From: Umbilicaria muhlenbergii
Lineage: Eukaryota; Ascomycota; Lecanoromycetes; Umbilicariales; Umbilicariaceae
NCBI GenBank assembly: GCA_000611775.1
Contig: KK106987.1
Coordinates: forward strand, 186,001-250,000
Direction of reading: 5' to 3'
DNA: 64,000 nt
The number at the start of each line of letters is the position of its first letter. The first letter of the stretch is position 1. The position numbers and the translations under genes were made by a program. Under the pieces are notes generated by a model that had not been told where the DNA came from, made no database searches, and saw only the letters and a list, made by a program, of their open reading frames with translations. Below, piece after piece: positions 34,377 to 44,708 of this stretch.

Positions 34377-36751
34377 ATGCCTCCAAAAGTCGCTCCTCGA
34401 CGGCAGCCGCCACCCCGCCGCAGTGCAAAAGCCACAGCTGCGGACGACTTGCCAGACGCTCCTGCACCCAAGGAATCATTGGAGGTGGGTAACAAGGACG
34501 CACAAGCCACGGCAACGGATGCTCAATCATCTGAACCAAGGGGTAGACTACCTCCTGAGCCTATGAGTCCAGCACCTGGTGCTAGTCCAGCACGACCCGC
34601 CGGATCAAGAACTGGCTCAGCAACTGGCTCGGCATCCGGACGCCCAGTACAGCGTCTCGACTCGCTCAGCCGTCGAAGTCAATCAGGATCCTCTCCTGCG
34701 CCAGGTGCGCCTGGAAGCAGACCCACTGCATTGAAGTTCCAACCCAAATCCTTTATTCGCCGGAGCAAAGAAGAGCGAGAGGCGCAGGCTCGAGTGGAGG
34801 CTGAAAGACTACAAGCAAGAATCGCAGCAAATGCGGCCGCGAACACGTCTAGTGATAGGGGTGGGAGGGGCGGCAGAGGAGGCTATCAGTCACGGGGTGG
34901 AGGGGGTATGGGACGATACAGATCTGAGAGATTCGGCGTTGGTCAGGCGAGCGGAGTCCTTGGTGGCGTGACGAGACCCGAAGATGGGGCGAGGAAGGGC
35001 CGGTCTGGAACGGGAGGTCCTCGATCGGGGACATCTCGTAGCTCAAATTTTGGATCAACACGCGTGAAGAGTGAGCAGCCATGGGTCAAGTCGGAGAGGG
35101 ATAGAGATGGTGATGTTTCCATGGGCGGGTTTGGGGGCAGACGGATCAAGACTGAAGGTGGATACGTATCATCGGATGAAGAACCGGATGCTGCTGCAGG
35201 CCCGAGGGTCAATATTGAGCACATTAATCTCGTTAGCGACGAGGGCTCGGACGAGGAAATCAAATCCAACAAGGGCAAGGAACGCACCAAATCGGTGAGG
35301 GCGCCGGGATGGGCTCTTAAACCCGTGCGACTTGATAGGCACGAACACCCCGAACGAGCTGTAGGTGTCAATACGGAAGCAAGTTCCATGATCTCAGCAG
35401 AGTTACGGAAGAAAGCCCAAGAAAAAGACGAAGCAGAAGGCAGCCTCTTCATCCCTGCGGAGGAAGAAGAACCCGTGACTGTGAAAACAGAGAAGAAGAA
35501 ACCCACCGCAAAGAGCAAAGACGTCGAATTCGTCCGCAACGAGCGAAAATGGAAAGGCGTCTACCAAGACTCCGACGCCTCCGACAACGACGCCCCCAAG
35601 ATCAAAAAAGAGCCCGATGCTGACGACGACGCAATGCTCATCGACACTCCGCCGCCCGCAGCAACAACAAAAGCAGCCATCACACCCGCCAAACCCACCT
35701 CAGCAACCGATTCACCAGCCAAACCCGAACCCTCCACCCCCTCCAAACCCAAACGCCACCGCATACCCACCCCGCACGCTCCCAAACCCGTGCTTCAAAC
35801 GGAAGAAGACCGCGCCGAATGGGCCCGCCACGAAGAAGACATCCAGATCCTCGCGGACGAACTGGGTCGCTCGGCCAGCATGCCGTTACCCCCGCCTGCG
35901 AAACCCGCTCCTGCTACCACCAGCACCGACGCGGACGGCGACACTACTCTATCGGAAGCGGGAGCGGGCGTCGAAGGAGAAGCCCCCGCACAAAGAGATA
36001 CACCCGCGGAGAAAGACGAGGAAGTCAAAGTCGTCAAAGACAAAAAGGACGGCCACGTGTACCTATTCCAACTCCCGCCTCTCGTGCCCACCCTCGTCGA
36101 CCCAGTCGTCAAGACCGAAGACGTCGAGGTCGAGGTCGAGGTCGAGGTCAAGGTCGACGCCGGCGATGTGGTCGAGACGAGCTCCCACGCCGTGCCTGGT
36201 GGTGGTGGTGGTGCTGCTGCTGCTGTCCCCGCCGCCGCCGCCGCCGCCGACGACACACCCATCAAACCCGACCCGGACGGCGCTTTCGCCTCCGCCTCCT
36301 CCTTCGAAGACAGAGACACCGACACCGACACCAAACCCGTCTCCTCGGCTCTCGACCACGCCGCTGTCGTCACGACGTCCGCGCTGGGGGGCCTGCTGGG
36401 CTGGCTGTCGGTGCATGAGGACGGGGAGTGTGTTGTGAGTTGGGGTGGGGAGGCGTGTGCGTCGGGTGCGGGGCCGGGGGGGGACGGGGACGGAGGGAAG
36501 GGGAAGGAGAAGGAGAAGGCGGAGGGACGGGGGGAGGTGTTGCATATGCAGCTCGGAAGGNNNNNNNNNNNNNNNNNNNNNNNNNNNNNNNNNNNNNNNN
36601 NNNNNNNNNNNNNNNNNNNNNNNNNNNNNNNNNNNNNNNNNNNNNNNNNNNNNNNAAGGGGATGGGGAGGGGGGAGGCGTGGGCGGTGGGGCAGCTGGTT
36701 GGTGGGTTTGTGGTTACGCCGGATTGGGGGAGGATGTTGGGGGGTGCGTAG
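34377..36751 (+). CDS. rpc53: DNA-directed RNA polymerase III subunit RPC4 (Rpc53)
   Basis: Part of the Rpc53-Rpc37 subcomplex that aids termination and reinitiation by RNA polymerase III. The start is MPPKVAPRRQPPPRR. A basic, disordered N-terminus contains GRGGRGGYQSRGGGG near residue 165. The family block follows (GHVYLFQLPPLVP near residue 560), then an acidic repeat of Val-Glu codons at 36119-36150, then GLLGWLSVHEDGECVVSWGG. A 95-N gap (36561-36655) interrupts. After the gap the family ending AWAVGQLVGGFVVTPDW is found in another frame, with its stop at 36749-36751; the gap must be off by one or hide an intron. Reading straight through would give a nonsense tail to 37001. Codons are C-ending to about 36365 and G-ending after it. 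Confidence 0.85.
36561..36655. other. assembly gap (95 N) in G-rich part of RPC4 gene
   Basis: The gap lies in a strongly G-rich stretch. The conserved C-terminus after it is one base out of frame with the conserved part before it, so the stated gap length is not exact, or an intron is inside. Confidence 0.95.
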
Positions 36752-38239
36752 TTGGGTGTGGGGTGGGAGGGTAGGCGGAAGGGGGGAGGGGAAGGGGTGG
36801 TGGGTGAAGGGCAGTAGGGAAGGGAAAAAAAGGGTGTGCATTACGGGGAGGAGGGAAGACCGGAGGAGGGCGGTTGTTTCGCATAGCGCCCGGCGTTTCC
36901 GTGCAGCTCAAGACATGGGACAGGACCTAGCTACATGCAAGCATGCACGCACGCACAATATATCCCAGTCCCCGTGCACCTTTCGTTGCAAATGTATCTA
37001 GATTCAACCTCAAACCCTCCAGCCACTCCCACCAGCCTCGTATAAATCCGCACGGATCGAATCATGATAGAACCTCGATCACTAGTGCTGCATCCAGCCC
37101 CAGCCCAGCACCCCGACCCAGCTAACCAAGCCACGGTTCGCTTTCAACGCAGAGGAACCACCCTGGGGGGTCGCGTCAGCAGCAGCAGCGGGGAGATGGC
37201 ATACTGAATAGCGCGCATTCACAATGCTAGTTCCGGGAAGTAAAGAAGCCAAGAAGAGTGTAGTGTAGTGTAGTGTCATGTCATGTCACACTCGAGCCTC
37301 GAACTCCCAAGCCTTTCACTTCCATCATCACGCATTCCCGCATTCCACCCTACCCTCTCCGCCCCAATCTCCCGCTCACAAAAACATCAACGGGCCCTTC
37401 TCAGATAGATGGATAGATGGACAGATAAGATAGAAATAAGCAAGCAATGACATTGATCGTTTCGCTTGCGGGGGTTTGCACAGCTATGCATGCTATACGT
37501 CCTAAAAAACACCCCGTCGGAGCTATCTATAAAGAAAAAAGCCACCACAGCTACTACCCGGTCACAAAAGTCCGTCTTAGCTATCTTTTTATTAAAGAGA
37601 AGGCATCACAGACTATCTCACAAAAAGCCCGTCCGAGCTAGCTCGTCGAATAGAAACTGATATTCCAGATCGACACCGAAACGCGATGCGAAGATGACGT
37701 GGTAATTACCTCCATCTCAGTATCCACATCCGTATCCGTATCCACATCCGTATCCACACCCACATCCACATCAACACCCATATCCGTCCATAATCCGAGC
37801 ACCGAGTCATCCAATTATCGAGTCATCGAGCCGACAGAGGGAATAGCCAATACTGGAAGTAGAAGCGCCGTGCACCGTTCCGATTCGTTCTGCGCCGTGC
37901 AAATGCCGCTCTGTTCTGTTCTCCTCTGCTCTGCTCATATCCGTCCCGAGGTGCGCGAATGCGAGAACGAGAAGCCCGTCCCGATGAGTGGTGGGTGTGT
38001 CTTCGTGCGTCGAGGCGGCGAACCCGTCTTGCCGAAAAGGAGGAGAGAAAAGAGGTCGGCGTACATGTCGGTCCCGCGAAGCCAGTCGAGAGAGAGAGGT
38101 AGAGAAGAACCGGATGGAAACGCCTGTGCTCGTGCGTCGAAAAGCAGCCTCGCAATGATTTCGAACCCCAGTCCAGACTTCCATCCACCACTCCCGTCCC
38201 TCAGATCGAATAATCCCATCCCATCCATCCCCATCCCCG
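36752..38239. other. convergent intergenic region with several simple repeats
   Basis: About 1.5 kb between RPC4 and the small secreted protein. It starts G-rich, contains GTAGT/GTCAT pentamer repeats at 37256-37288 and a CCATCC-type tract near 38215-38350. Open frames at 37699-38457 (plus) and on the minus strand are built from this low complexity; I do not call them. Confidence 0.5.
37720..37790 (+). repeat. microsatellite-like (TATCCACATCCG) hexamer tract
   Basis: Alternating TATCCA, CATCCG, TATCCG and CACATC hexamers repeat for about 70 bp. Confidence 0.85.
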
Positions 38240-38773
38240 TCATCCCCACAACACCACCCCTCCCACCACCGTCCCAGCCACCACCCCCACCAACTCCACC
38301 GCCCCCATCCCTCCCGTCAGCGTCCCCATCCCCACATCCCCACTTTCCGCACTCGTCCCTTGCAGCGGCACCTTGGAAAACAGCTGCGTGTAAACAAAGT
38401 GCAACTCGGTCCACGTGCCCGAGTCCGGCACCGAGGACCACTGGTCCCAGCTGGTGACGGCGGGGAGTTGTGAAGCGCCGGGGGAGTTGACGGAGCCGCC
38501 GGCGGCGCCGACGCCGTTGGCGGGTTGGCGTTTGAGCTCTTGGTGGAAGGTCAGGGGGGAGTCGGGAGAGGTCGTGGGGGAGAGGAAGGTTGGGGGGGCG
38601 GAGAGGGAGGTTGTGATGGCGATCCAGGCGGAGGGGAGAGAGGGGGGTTGAGGTGGTGGAGAGGTTGGGGTTGGTGGTGGTGGTGGTTGTGGTGAGGTTG
38701 GGGTGAGGAGTTGGGTGCGGACGAGGGCGGGGAGGAGGAGGAGGAGTGAGAGTGAGAATGTTGGGAGACGCAT
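38240..38773 (-). CDS. small secreted, GPI-anchor-like protein
   Basis: 177 codons in one exon. The N-terminus is a clear signal peptide (MRLPTFSLSLLLLLPALVRT), followed by a Pro/Thr-rich low-complexity stretch. The central conserved-looking block reads AVTSWDQWSSVPDSGTWTEL, then HFVYTQLFSKVP. The C-terminus is a hydrophobic tail (GVVAGTVVGGVVLW), as expected for GPI attachment or a membrane anchor. I believe similar small cell-surface proteins occur in other ascomycetes, but I cannot give a function. On the top strand the switch from C-rich to G-rich falls near 38420, inside the gene. Confidence 0.6.
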   Translation of the reverse strand: MRLPTFSLSLLLLLPALVRTQLLTPTSPQPPPPPTPTSPPPQPPSLPSAWIAITTSLSAPPTFLSPTTSPDSPLTFHQELKRQPANGVGAAGGSVNSPGASQLPAVTSWDQWSSVPDSGTWTELHFVYTQLFSKVPLQGTSAESGDVGMGTLTGGMGAVELVGVVAGTVVGGVVLWG

Positions 38774-40200
38774 GGTTGGCTGGAAGCGGTTATCCTTCTA
38801 TGCTGAGGTGTGATAGACGGTCGGAGTTGAGGTGTAGGTGTAAGTTTGAGCCGGAAAGGTCGGTCTGTTTGTAAAGTGTAGGAGGTGTCGACCAGGCCGG
38901 TTTGAGAGCTTTAGTACGGCGGGATTGATGGGGGTTTGAGAGAGCCCCCGAGCCCCTGACGAGGGTTGGGGAGCGTTGTTTGTGTTTCTTGCGGTCGCGA
39001 GGCTGCGAGGCTGGGTGCACAGTGCAGACGCAGTAAGCTGAGTGGGACGCCTATTGGTTCGTGCTGATTGGCGATCTGTACGGACAGGGCTGTGCCACCC
39101 ACACCTCGCGTCACGATAACGGTACAGCTGCAGGGGTTGGGATCCTAATCGAGTTGTGGGGTTGCTGGGGAGAGCGCGGTGAGATAAGTTCGGGGCGGAT
39201 GTGATTGGCCTCGGTGCGAGAGGGCGGAGGGAATTATCTGAAGCCAATGGAAGATTAGGGACGTGTAGATGGCAAGCCTTGTGCGGCCAATCAGACGCCT
39301 TTGAACCTTTGATGACGGTGAAGAGGATAGTAGAGGGACACGAAAGGAAGTCGACTTATTTTTCCAGGAGTGAATGTCAACAAGAACAGGCGATGATGCG
39401 ACTTCCTGTAGTGGTCGTCTACCGCACCACCATCTCTCACCGAGGACCGACGATGAAGAGTGAAAAGGGAGAAACAAACAGAGAGAGGGCGGACGCGTGC
39501 TGACTCCTGACAGCGGGATTGCCCATGGCCCATTAGCCGTGCCAATCCCATCAGGATGCAGGATGCAGGTGAAGAGGATCCAGTCACCGGCATCCGAGAC
39601 CCACCTGAGGCCATTTCGTGCATGCAGCGGTGCCGGTCAGACATCTCGACCCGCTGTCGAAATTACCTCGACAATCCCCAACTACGTTCGGTATCGATCT
39701 TGATGATCAACCAGTCATTTAAGCAAGTTCTCGTTGATCGGCACAACGAACATCAGGCGTGCAAAGATGATGGAGAGAGGAGGACGCGTGTTGGAAAGAT
39801 GGCGTACCTGCACACCTGCACAGGGACGGGCGCGGCTTCAACGGCGCAGTAGTCCCGTCGACGTTAGGCCTGTCTCTGGCCCGTCTCTGGCCCGTCTCTG
39901 GCCTGCCTTGGCCCCGGAAGCTTGATTGCCACGACGGAAACCACTCCGTACCTTACTCGGAGTCGGTACTCGTACTCTACAACGTGGTTGATTAGCTCGC
40001 TACCATGACCTTTACCTTTCCGGCCGAGTTACATCTTCTTCCTCCCACCTACTTCAAGTTGGTCGGACCTTGACGTCTTGATCGTTGATGGCGTCGTGCG
40101 CTCGTGGAGCACAAAGCCGAGTCACCCTGCAGTCAGCATCCGCAATGTCTACGATCTTGGTATCAGTGTTATAGATCCCTGTCGTTTGCATTGATCTTAA
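38774..40200. other. intergenic, no gene seen
   Basis: 1.4 kb upstream of both the secreted protein (minus) and the phosphatase relic. It contains a small tandem repeat at 39870-39903. No ORF with protein-like composition was found. Confidence 0.45.
39870..39903 (+). repeat. three 11-bp tandem copies
   Basis: CGTCTCTGGCC (first copy TGTCTCTGGCC) is repeated three times without interruption. Confidence 0.85.
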
Positions 40201-40714
40201 CGTGATGTGTACGTAATCAAACGGCCGGGCGTCGATCAGTTTATGAAGCGTGTTGGCGAACTGTACGAGGTTGTTGTATTCACCGCTTCGGTATCTAAGG
40301 TGAGCCATATGAATCCTGGTTGTAGAAACTTACTGACAGGAAGTACGATCAGTACGGCGATCCTCTCCTGGATCAACTTGACATCCATCATGTAGTGCAT
40401 CATCGCTTGTTCCGCGAAAGCTGCTACAATCACCAGGGAAACTATGTCAAGGTTCGTACAAGTGTCACGGAACGAGCCGATATTGTACTGATGTTCCCCA
40501 GGATCTCTCTCAAGTAGGCCGTGACCTGCGCGAAACTATCATCATCGACAACTCGCCTACATCATACATCTTCCACCCGCAGCATGCTGTCCCTATCAGC
40601 AGCTGGTTCTCTGATGCACATGACAACGAGCTGCTCGATCTCATCCCGGTACTGGAGGATCTCGCAGGCTCTCAAGTGCGGGATGTCAGTCTGGTCCTTG
40701 ACGTAGCTTTGTGA
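40201..40714 (+). pseudogene. 5'-truncated PSR/FCP-type (HAD) phosphatase, relic
   Basis: Three coding segments, 40201-40299, 40353-40451 and 40502-40714, join through 53- and 50-nt GT-AG introns into about 136 residues of the C-terminal half of a plasma-membrane PSR1/2-like CTD-type phosphatase ([68 protein letters not shown]). The part that should carry the catalytic DLDET motif is absent: an in-frame TAA at 40198-40200 directly precedes the homology and nothing similar is found further upstream. The remaining segment has no stop and intact splice sites, so truncation looks recent, or this is a DNA-level partial duplication of a functional copy elsewhere. It should have no phosphatase activity. 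Confidence 0.8.
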
Positions 40715-41830
40715 CCTTGTGCAATGCATCGTCCAGCATCATCAGCGAGCGGAGTTTTCCATCACATCGGTGTCAGATTGTACACTGTAATCGTTCTAAT
40801 ATGCATAATGGCCCTCTTGTTGGGAGGGCCGCACATAACTTCTAAGCATGGCACCGTTCGCGGGACCTCGGTGTCGGAGCAGACGGATCTGCGATTTGTC
40901 AGAGCAGGTTGGGCATCAAGCAAAAGCGGCGAAAAGAGAAGCAGTTTCTTGGTTTCTCTTGCTTTGGTCTTTGGGATGAGTCCTTGAGCACCTTACACTT
41001 CCCGTCTTCATCGTCATTCACATAGCTCACAGCGAGCCTTTCTTCGTTGCATTCTCCCTGGCGTTACTTCATCCCCGAGTCACCGTGGACGGGCTCTCGT
41101 ACATACACCCCACTATCTTCATAGCCAGCGTTTAGGGGCCATTGGGATCTAGTTCACGGTGCTTGACCCGGAAGCTTTCCACTCGTCTCATCACTAGCTT
41201 CAATTCAAGCAGTCCAACGGAGGAGCTAGTATCAAGTATGCTTGTTCCAAGCTCAGAAGGTCCATCCAGAGGAATTAGCCCTACTAGAGTTGCTAGAGCT
41301 TTGTGAGACCGTTATTAAGGCCAAGGTCTGCTCATTCTACCAGCCGCCAGCCTTTTCTGTGCACCAACATGATTTGCAATGTGTAAGGTCCTCTGCGTAG
41401 TTTCCAAATAGTCTGGAGTGCTAGGCTCAAACTCGGGGCTTCTGCGCTCCACGGCGGCCATCTGTCTCCAAAAATAAGTGACTGCCACAAGTCTCGGCCC
41501 CCATACATTACCGGATGAAGAACCTTCGTATATTTCATATCTGTCATTATTGTGTATAACAGGACAGAAGTCAGTTGTTGCGGTAGCTGTGAATGCTCCT
41601 AGGGGGTACCAGGTATTTTGCCCATCTTATCTATCTATAGCATTTTGTGGGGAACCAGGGAACACAATGCTGATTCCTTGTTGCGACAAACAAAGAGAAA
41701 GGTTCCGCATGCTTCTTGATCCTTCTTTCAATTATCACGGGAGGAGAGATTAAGATTTGTTGAGCCTCATAAGCTTGTACTTGGGTCCTGCCGACCGAGC
41801 CTGGACCCGTTCTAAGTACGAATCGTCATC
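40715..41830. other. intergenic, no gene seen
   Basis: 1.1 kb between the phosphatase relic and sds22. Composition is ordinary. No element ends or RNA gene recognised; the last part holds the sds22 promoter. Confidence 0.45.
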
Positions 41831-43268
41831 ATGCCTGCCACCAACGGCGCCTTACCGCCCACGAATGGCTCTTCTCCCAGAGATAGCAAAGGCTGGGATG
41901 GCAAGTTAAGAGTGGATAGGAATGCTACGATTACGAACCCAGAGGCTCTAACAGACCCTGATTACTCAGACGAGGATGCTCCACCTGTAGCTCAGATTGA
42001 AGCAGACGAAGGTCAGTTACTGTTCAAGGCTGCTGAACGTATTCGCTGACAATGTGTTACGGCAGATCTACTGGAAGAATACGATTCAGACACTAATGTA
42101 TGTCCGGGAACTCCCTCATTGCCACGGCATAGATACTCATCCGCGGTTTGTTGGCAGGACATTGACCTTGTACACTGCCGCATCTCATCAATACCGGCTC
42201 TACAACTTGAGCGGTTCAGTAACGTCGAGGTGAGCTTTGCTAGTAGCCTAGGTGGCTCTGACTTGCGATGACATGGAAGCTAATGAGTCTTATCACAGAA
42301 ACTTTGTCTCCGTCAGAATCAGATCTCTCATATCAAACTTCCTAGCACTCTTGCCCCTAAGCTGCAGGACCTAGACCTCTACGACAATCTTATATCGCAT
42401 CTCAAAGGATTGGAACACTTCACGAATCTTACAAGTCTGGATTTAAGCTTCAACAAGATCAAGCATATCAAGCACCTGGAGCGTATGACGGGTTTGAAGG
42501 ATCTGTACTTTGTGCAAAACAAACTACAGAAGATTGAAGGGCTAGAAGGCGTTGGTAGGTTAAGGAATCTTGAGCTGGCAGCGAATCGAATACGGGTACG
42601 TCGGGCTTGACCGGAAAAATCAAACCGGTGGTTGACTACCAGCGGCGCGCATATTAAGGTCTGAGGCAGGAGATTGAAAACCTACATACTTTGACAGGCC
42701 TCGAAGAGCTATGGCTAGGCAAGAACAAGATAACGGAGCTTAAGGTGCGAACTTAATGCCCATACTTCATATTCTCTAGCTCACCTTCGCACAGAACCTT
42801 TCACCCCTCACCAACCTCAAGATTCTCTCCATCCAATCCAACCGTCTGCCCCAGATCCAAGGCCTGGAGAGCCTCGCCAATCTCGAGGAGCTCTACATTT
42901 CTCACAACGCACTGACTACCATCTCCGGCCTCGAGCAGAACCCCAAACTCCGGGTGCTCGACATTTCCAACAATCAAATCACCAATCTAACCGGTCTAGA
43001 GCACCTTACGCACCTGGAAGAGGTTTGGGCCTCGTCGAACCTGCTGTCGTCCTTTGAGGAAGTCGAGAGGCAATTGGCGGACAAGAAGGAGTTGAACACC
43101 GTCTACTTTGAGGGCAATCCGCTACAGACGAAAAACCCGGTCATGTACAGGAACAAGGTTAGGCTGGCGTTGCCGCAGGTGCAACAGGTTGACGCAAGTA
43201 AGTAGAAACCAGCGGAGCGACGATACTGGAGTGCTGACGTCGGCATAGCATTTGTACGTGTTTCATGA
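41831..43268 (+). CDS. sds22: protein phosphatase 1 regulatory subunit Sds22
   Basis: Leucine-rich-repeat protein that binds PP1 and controls its nuclear and mitotic activity. Seven exons: 41831-42011, 42066-42097, 42158-42229, 42299-42595, 42670-42744, 42795-43197 and 43249-43268; every junction is GT-AG and in frame, giving about 359 residues. After an acidic N-terminus come SDS22-type repeats of about 22 residues (LQDLDLYDNLISHLKGLEHF, LKDLYFVQNKLQKIEGLEGV, LEELYISHNALTTISGLEQN). They are followed by the LRR cap (LNTVYFEGNPLQTKNPVMYR). The last exon supplies only ATFVRVS; without the last splice the frame would end at 43205, four residues earlier and lacking the family ending. It is tail to tail with the xylose reductase gene. 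Confidence 0.92.
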
Positions 43269-43621
43269 GTAACAATTTGGGATCGGGACTACCATTGGTG
43301 TGGGCGTTCCATAGACATGCAGCATTGCGTTAGGGGAACCGAGGATAACACCGGCGTTGGCGGAGTAGGGACACAAAGAGCCCGGCCCGGTTTTGAGCAC
43401 TGCGACGGGTCTTCCCAGTTTAGGCTCTTTGGGAAATGTCCTTGAAACTTGCTGTCTGAGTACACTGATTGTCAGTCTACCATGCTCGCTCTCTAGCTGT
43501 ATCGGAAAAAGAGTTGCAGTCTAGATGCTACAAGAGAAATAAATCATGCCACATCATGCCAGCCAGGCCTTGCCAGGTCCAGGCGTCCCAAATCTCTCCG
43601 ACACCAGGTTCACCACATCTC
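43269..43621. other. convergent intergenic region
   Basis: 353 bp between sds22 and the xylose reductase gene, presumably both 3' UTRs. Nothing else seen. Confidence 0.5.
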
Positions 43622-44708
43622 TCAAACCCAGATGGGCTGGGAAACTCCGTACTGCGGAAGATGTCAGTAAAACAGGGCACATAGCGCGTGTTTGAAAACG
43701 AGAAGACTTACATTTAGTGGATCATTAAATCTCAGACCCTTGTTGAGGCCGTTGATCTCACCCATCTCGCTCTCACTCAGGTCGAAGCTCGTCACATCCA
43801 GATTCTGTGCCAGTCTGCCCTGGTTGTTACTCTTCGGGATAACCGCCACATTCCTTTGGGTCGCCCACCGCAGCAACACCTGCGCCGGCGTCTTGCCGTG
43901 CTTGTCCGCAATGGACTTGATGGTGGGGTGGTCGAAGAGGAGGGGGGTATCTTTGGCTCTCTGCATGCCCAGCTCGAGGAAGGATTGCGGGCCAAACGAC
44001 GAGTACGCGGTCACGGCGATGCCCTCGTCCTGCGCGAACTTGACGAGCCCTTCTTGGCTGAGGTACGGGTGGTGTTCGACCTGCAGCGTGGCGGGCTTGA
44101 TGGTGGCGTAGCGGAGGAGATCCATGATCAACTGACCGTTGAAGTTACTGATCCCGATGCTCTTGGCCAAGCCTTTCTTCGCGATCGCTTCCATGGCCGT
44201 CCACGTCTCTTGGATGGTGGCAGTGCCGGGCACGACGTTCTTGCCGTCGTAGGTGAAGCCGGGGGGGTAGCGGACCGAGGGGTCGACATATTTGAGGGAG
44301 ATGGGGAAATGGACTATGTACAGGTCGAAGTAGTCGATGCCCCAGTCGTCGAGCTGCTTCTTGCAGATGGGCTCGACCCGGTCGCCGTCGTGGAAGGAGT
44401 TCCACAGCTTGGAGACGAGGAAGAGGTCTTCGCGCTTGACGAGGCCTTCTTTGATGGCGCGAGCGACACCCTGGCCCGCCTCTACTTCGTTGCCGTAATC
44501 TTGAGGAAACGTCAGTCAGCTTTAATTGAATGAGCAATTGGCTTTAAACTGGGCGGGCAATACCACATGCGCCATCGAAAAGGCGGTACCCGGTTTTGAT
44601 GGCGTTGTAGACGGTGTCGGCGCAAGTATCGTTGGTCACTTTCCAGAGCCCAAAGCCAACGAGTGGCATTTCGTGGCCGCTGTTAAGCTTGATTGAGGGG
44701 GAAGTCAT
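43622..44708 (-). CDS. xyl1: NAD(P)H-dependent D-xylose reductase (aldo-keto reductase)
   Basis: Reduces D-xylose to xylitol, first step of fungal pentose catabolism, in the cytosol. Exons 44708-44564, 44499-43712 and 43651-43622; introns are 64 and 60 nt; about 320 residues, the usual length. The start [15 protein letters not shown] fits the family; an upstream in-frame ATG at 44759 would add an unusual extension. The catalytic tetrad is visible: Asp45 and Tyr50 (RLFDGACDYGNE across the first junction), Lys79 ([12 protein letters not shown]) and His112 (YIVHFP). The cofactor loop [10 protein letters not shown] is intact. The first intron has two possible donors; GTATTG is chosen because it gives the family motif GACDYGNE. 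The last exon adds YGVSQPIWV. Confidence 0.93.

Noticed and set aside
35617-36841. Long frames in the other five frames over the RPC4 gene
   Set aside because: High GC and strong strand skew remove stop codons from all frames; only the RPC4 frame carries conserved motifs.
38150-38180. tRNA B-box-like GGTTCGAAATC on the minus strand
   Set aside because: The flanking bases cannot pair into a T stem, and no A box or acceptor stem is found upstream.
37699-38457. 252-codon plus-strand frame
   Set aside because: Begins in hexamer repeats (Ser-Val-Ser-Thr) and ends in a CCATCC tract (Pro-rich). It runs antisense to the better-supported secreted protein.
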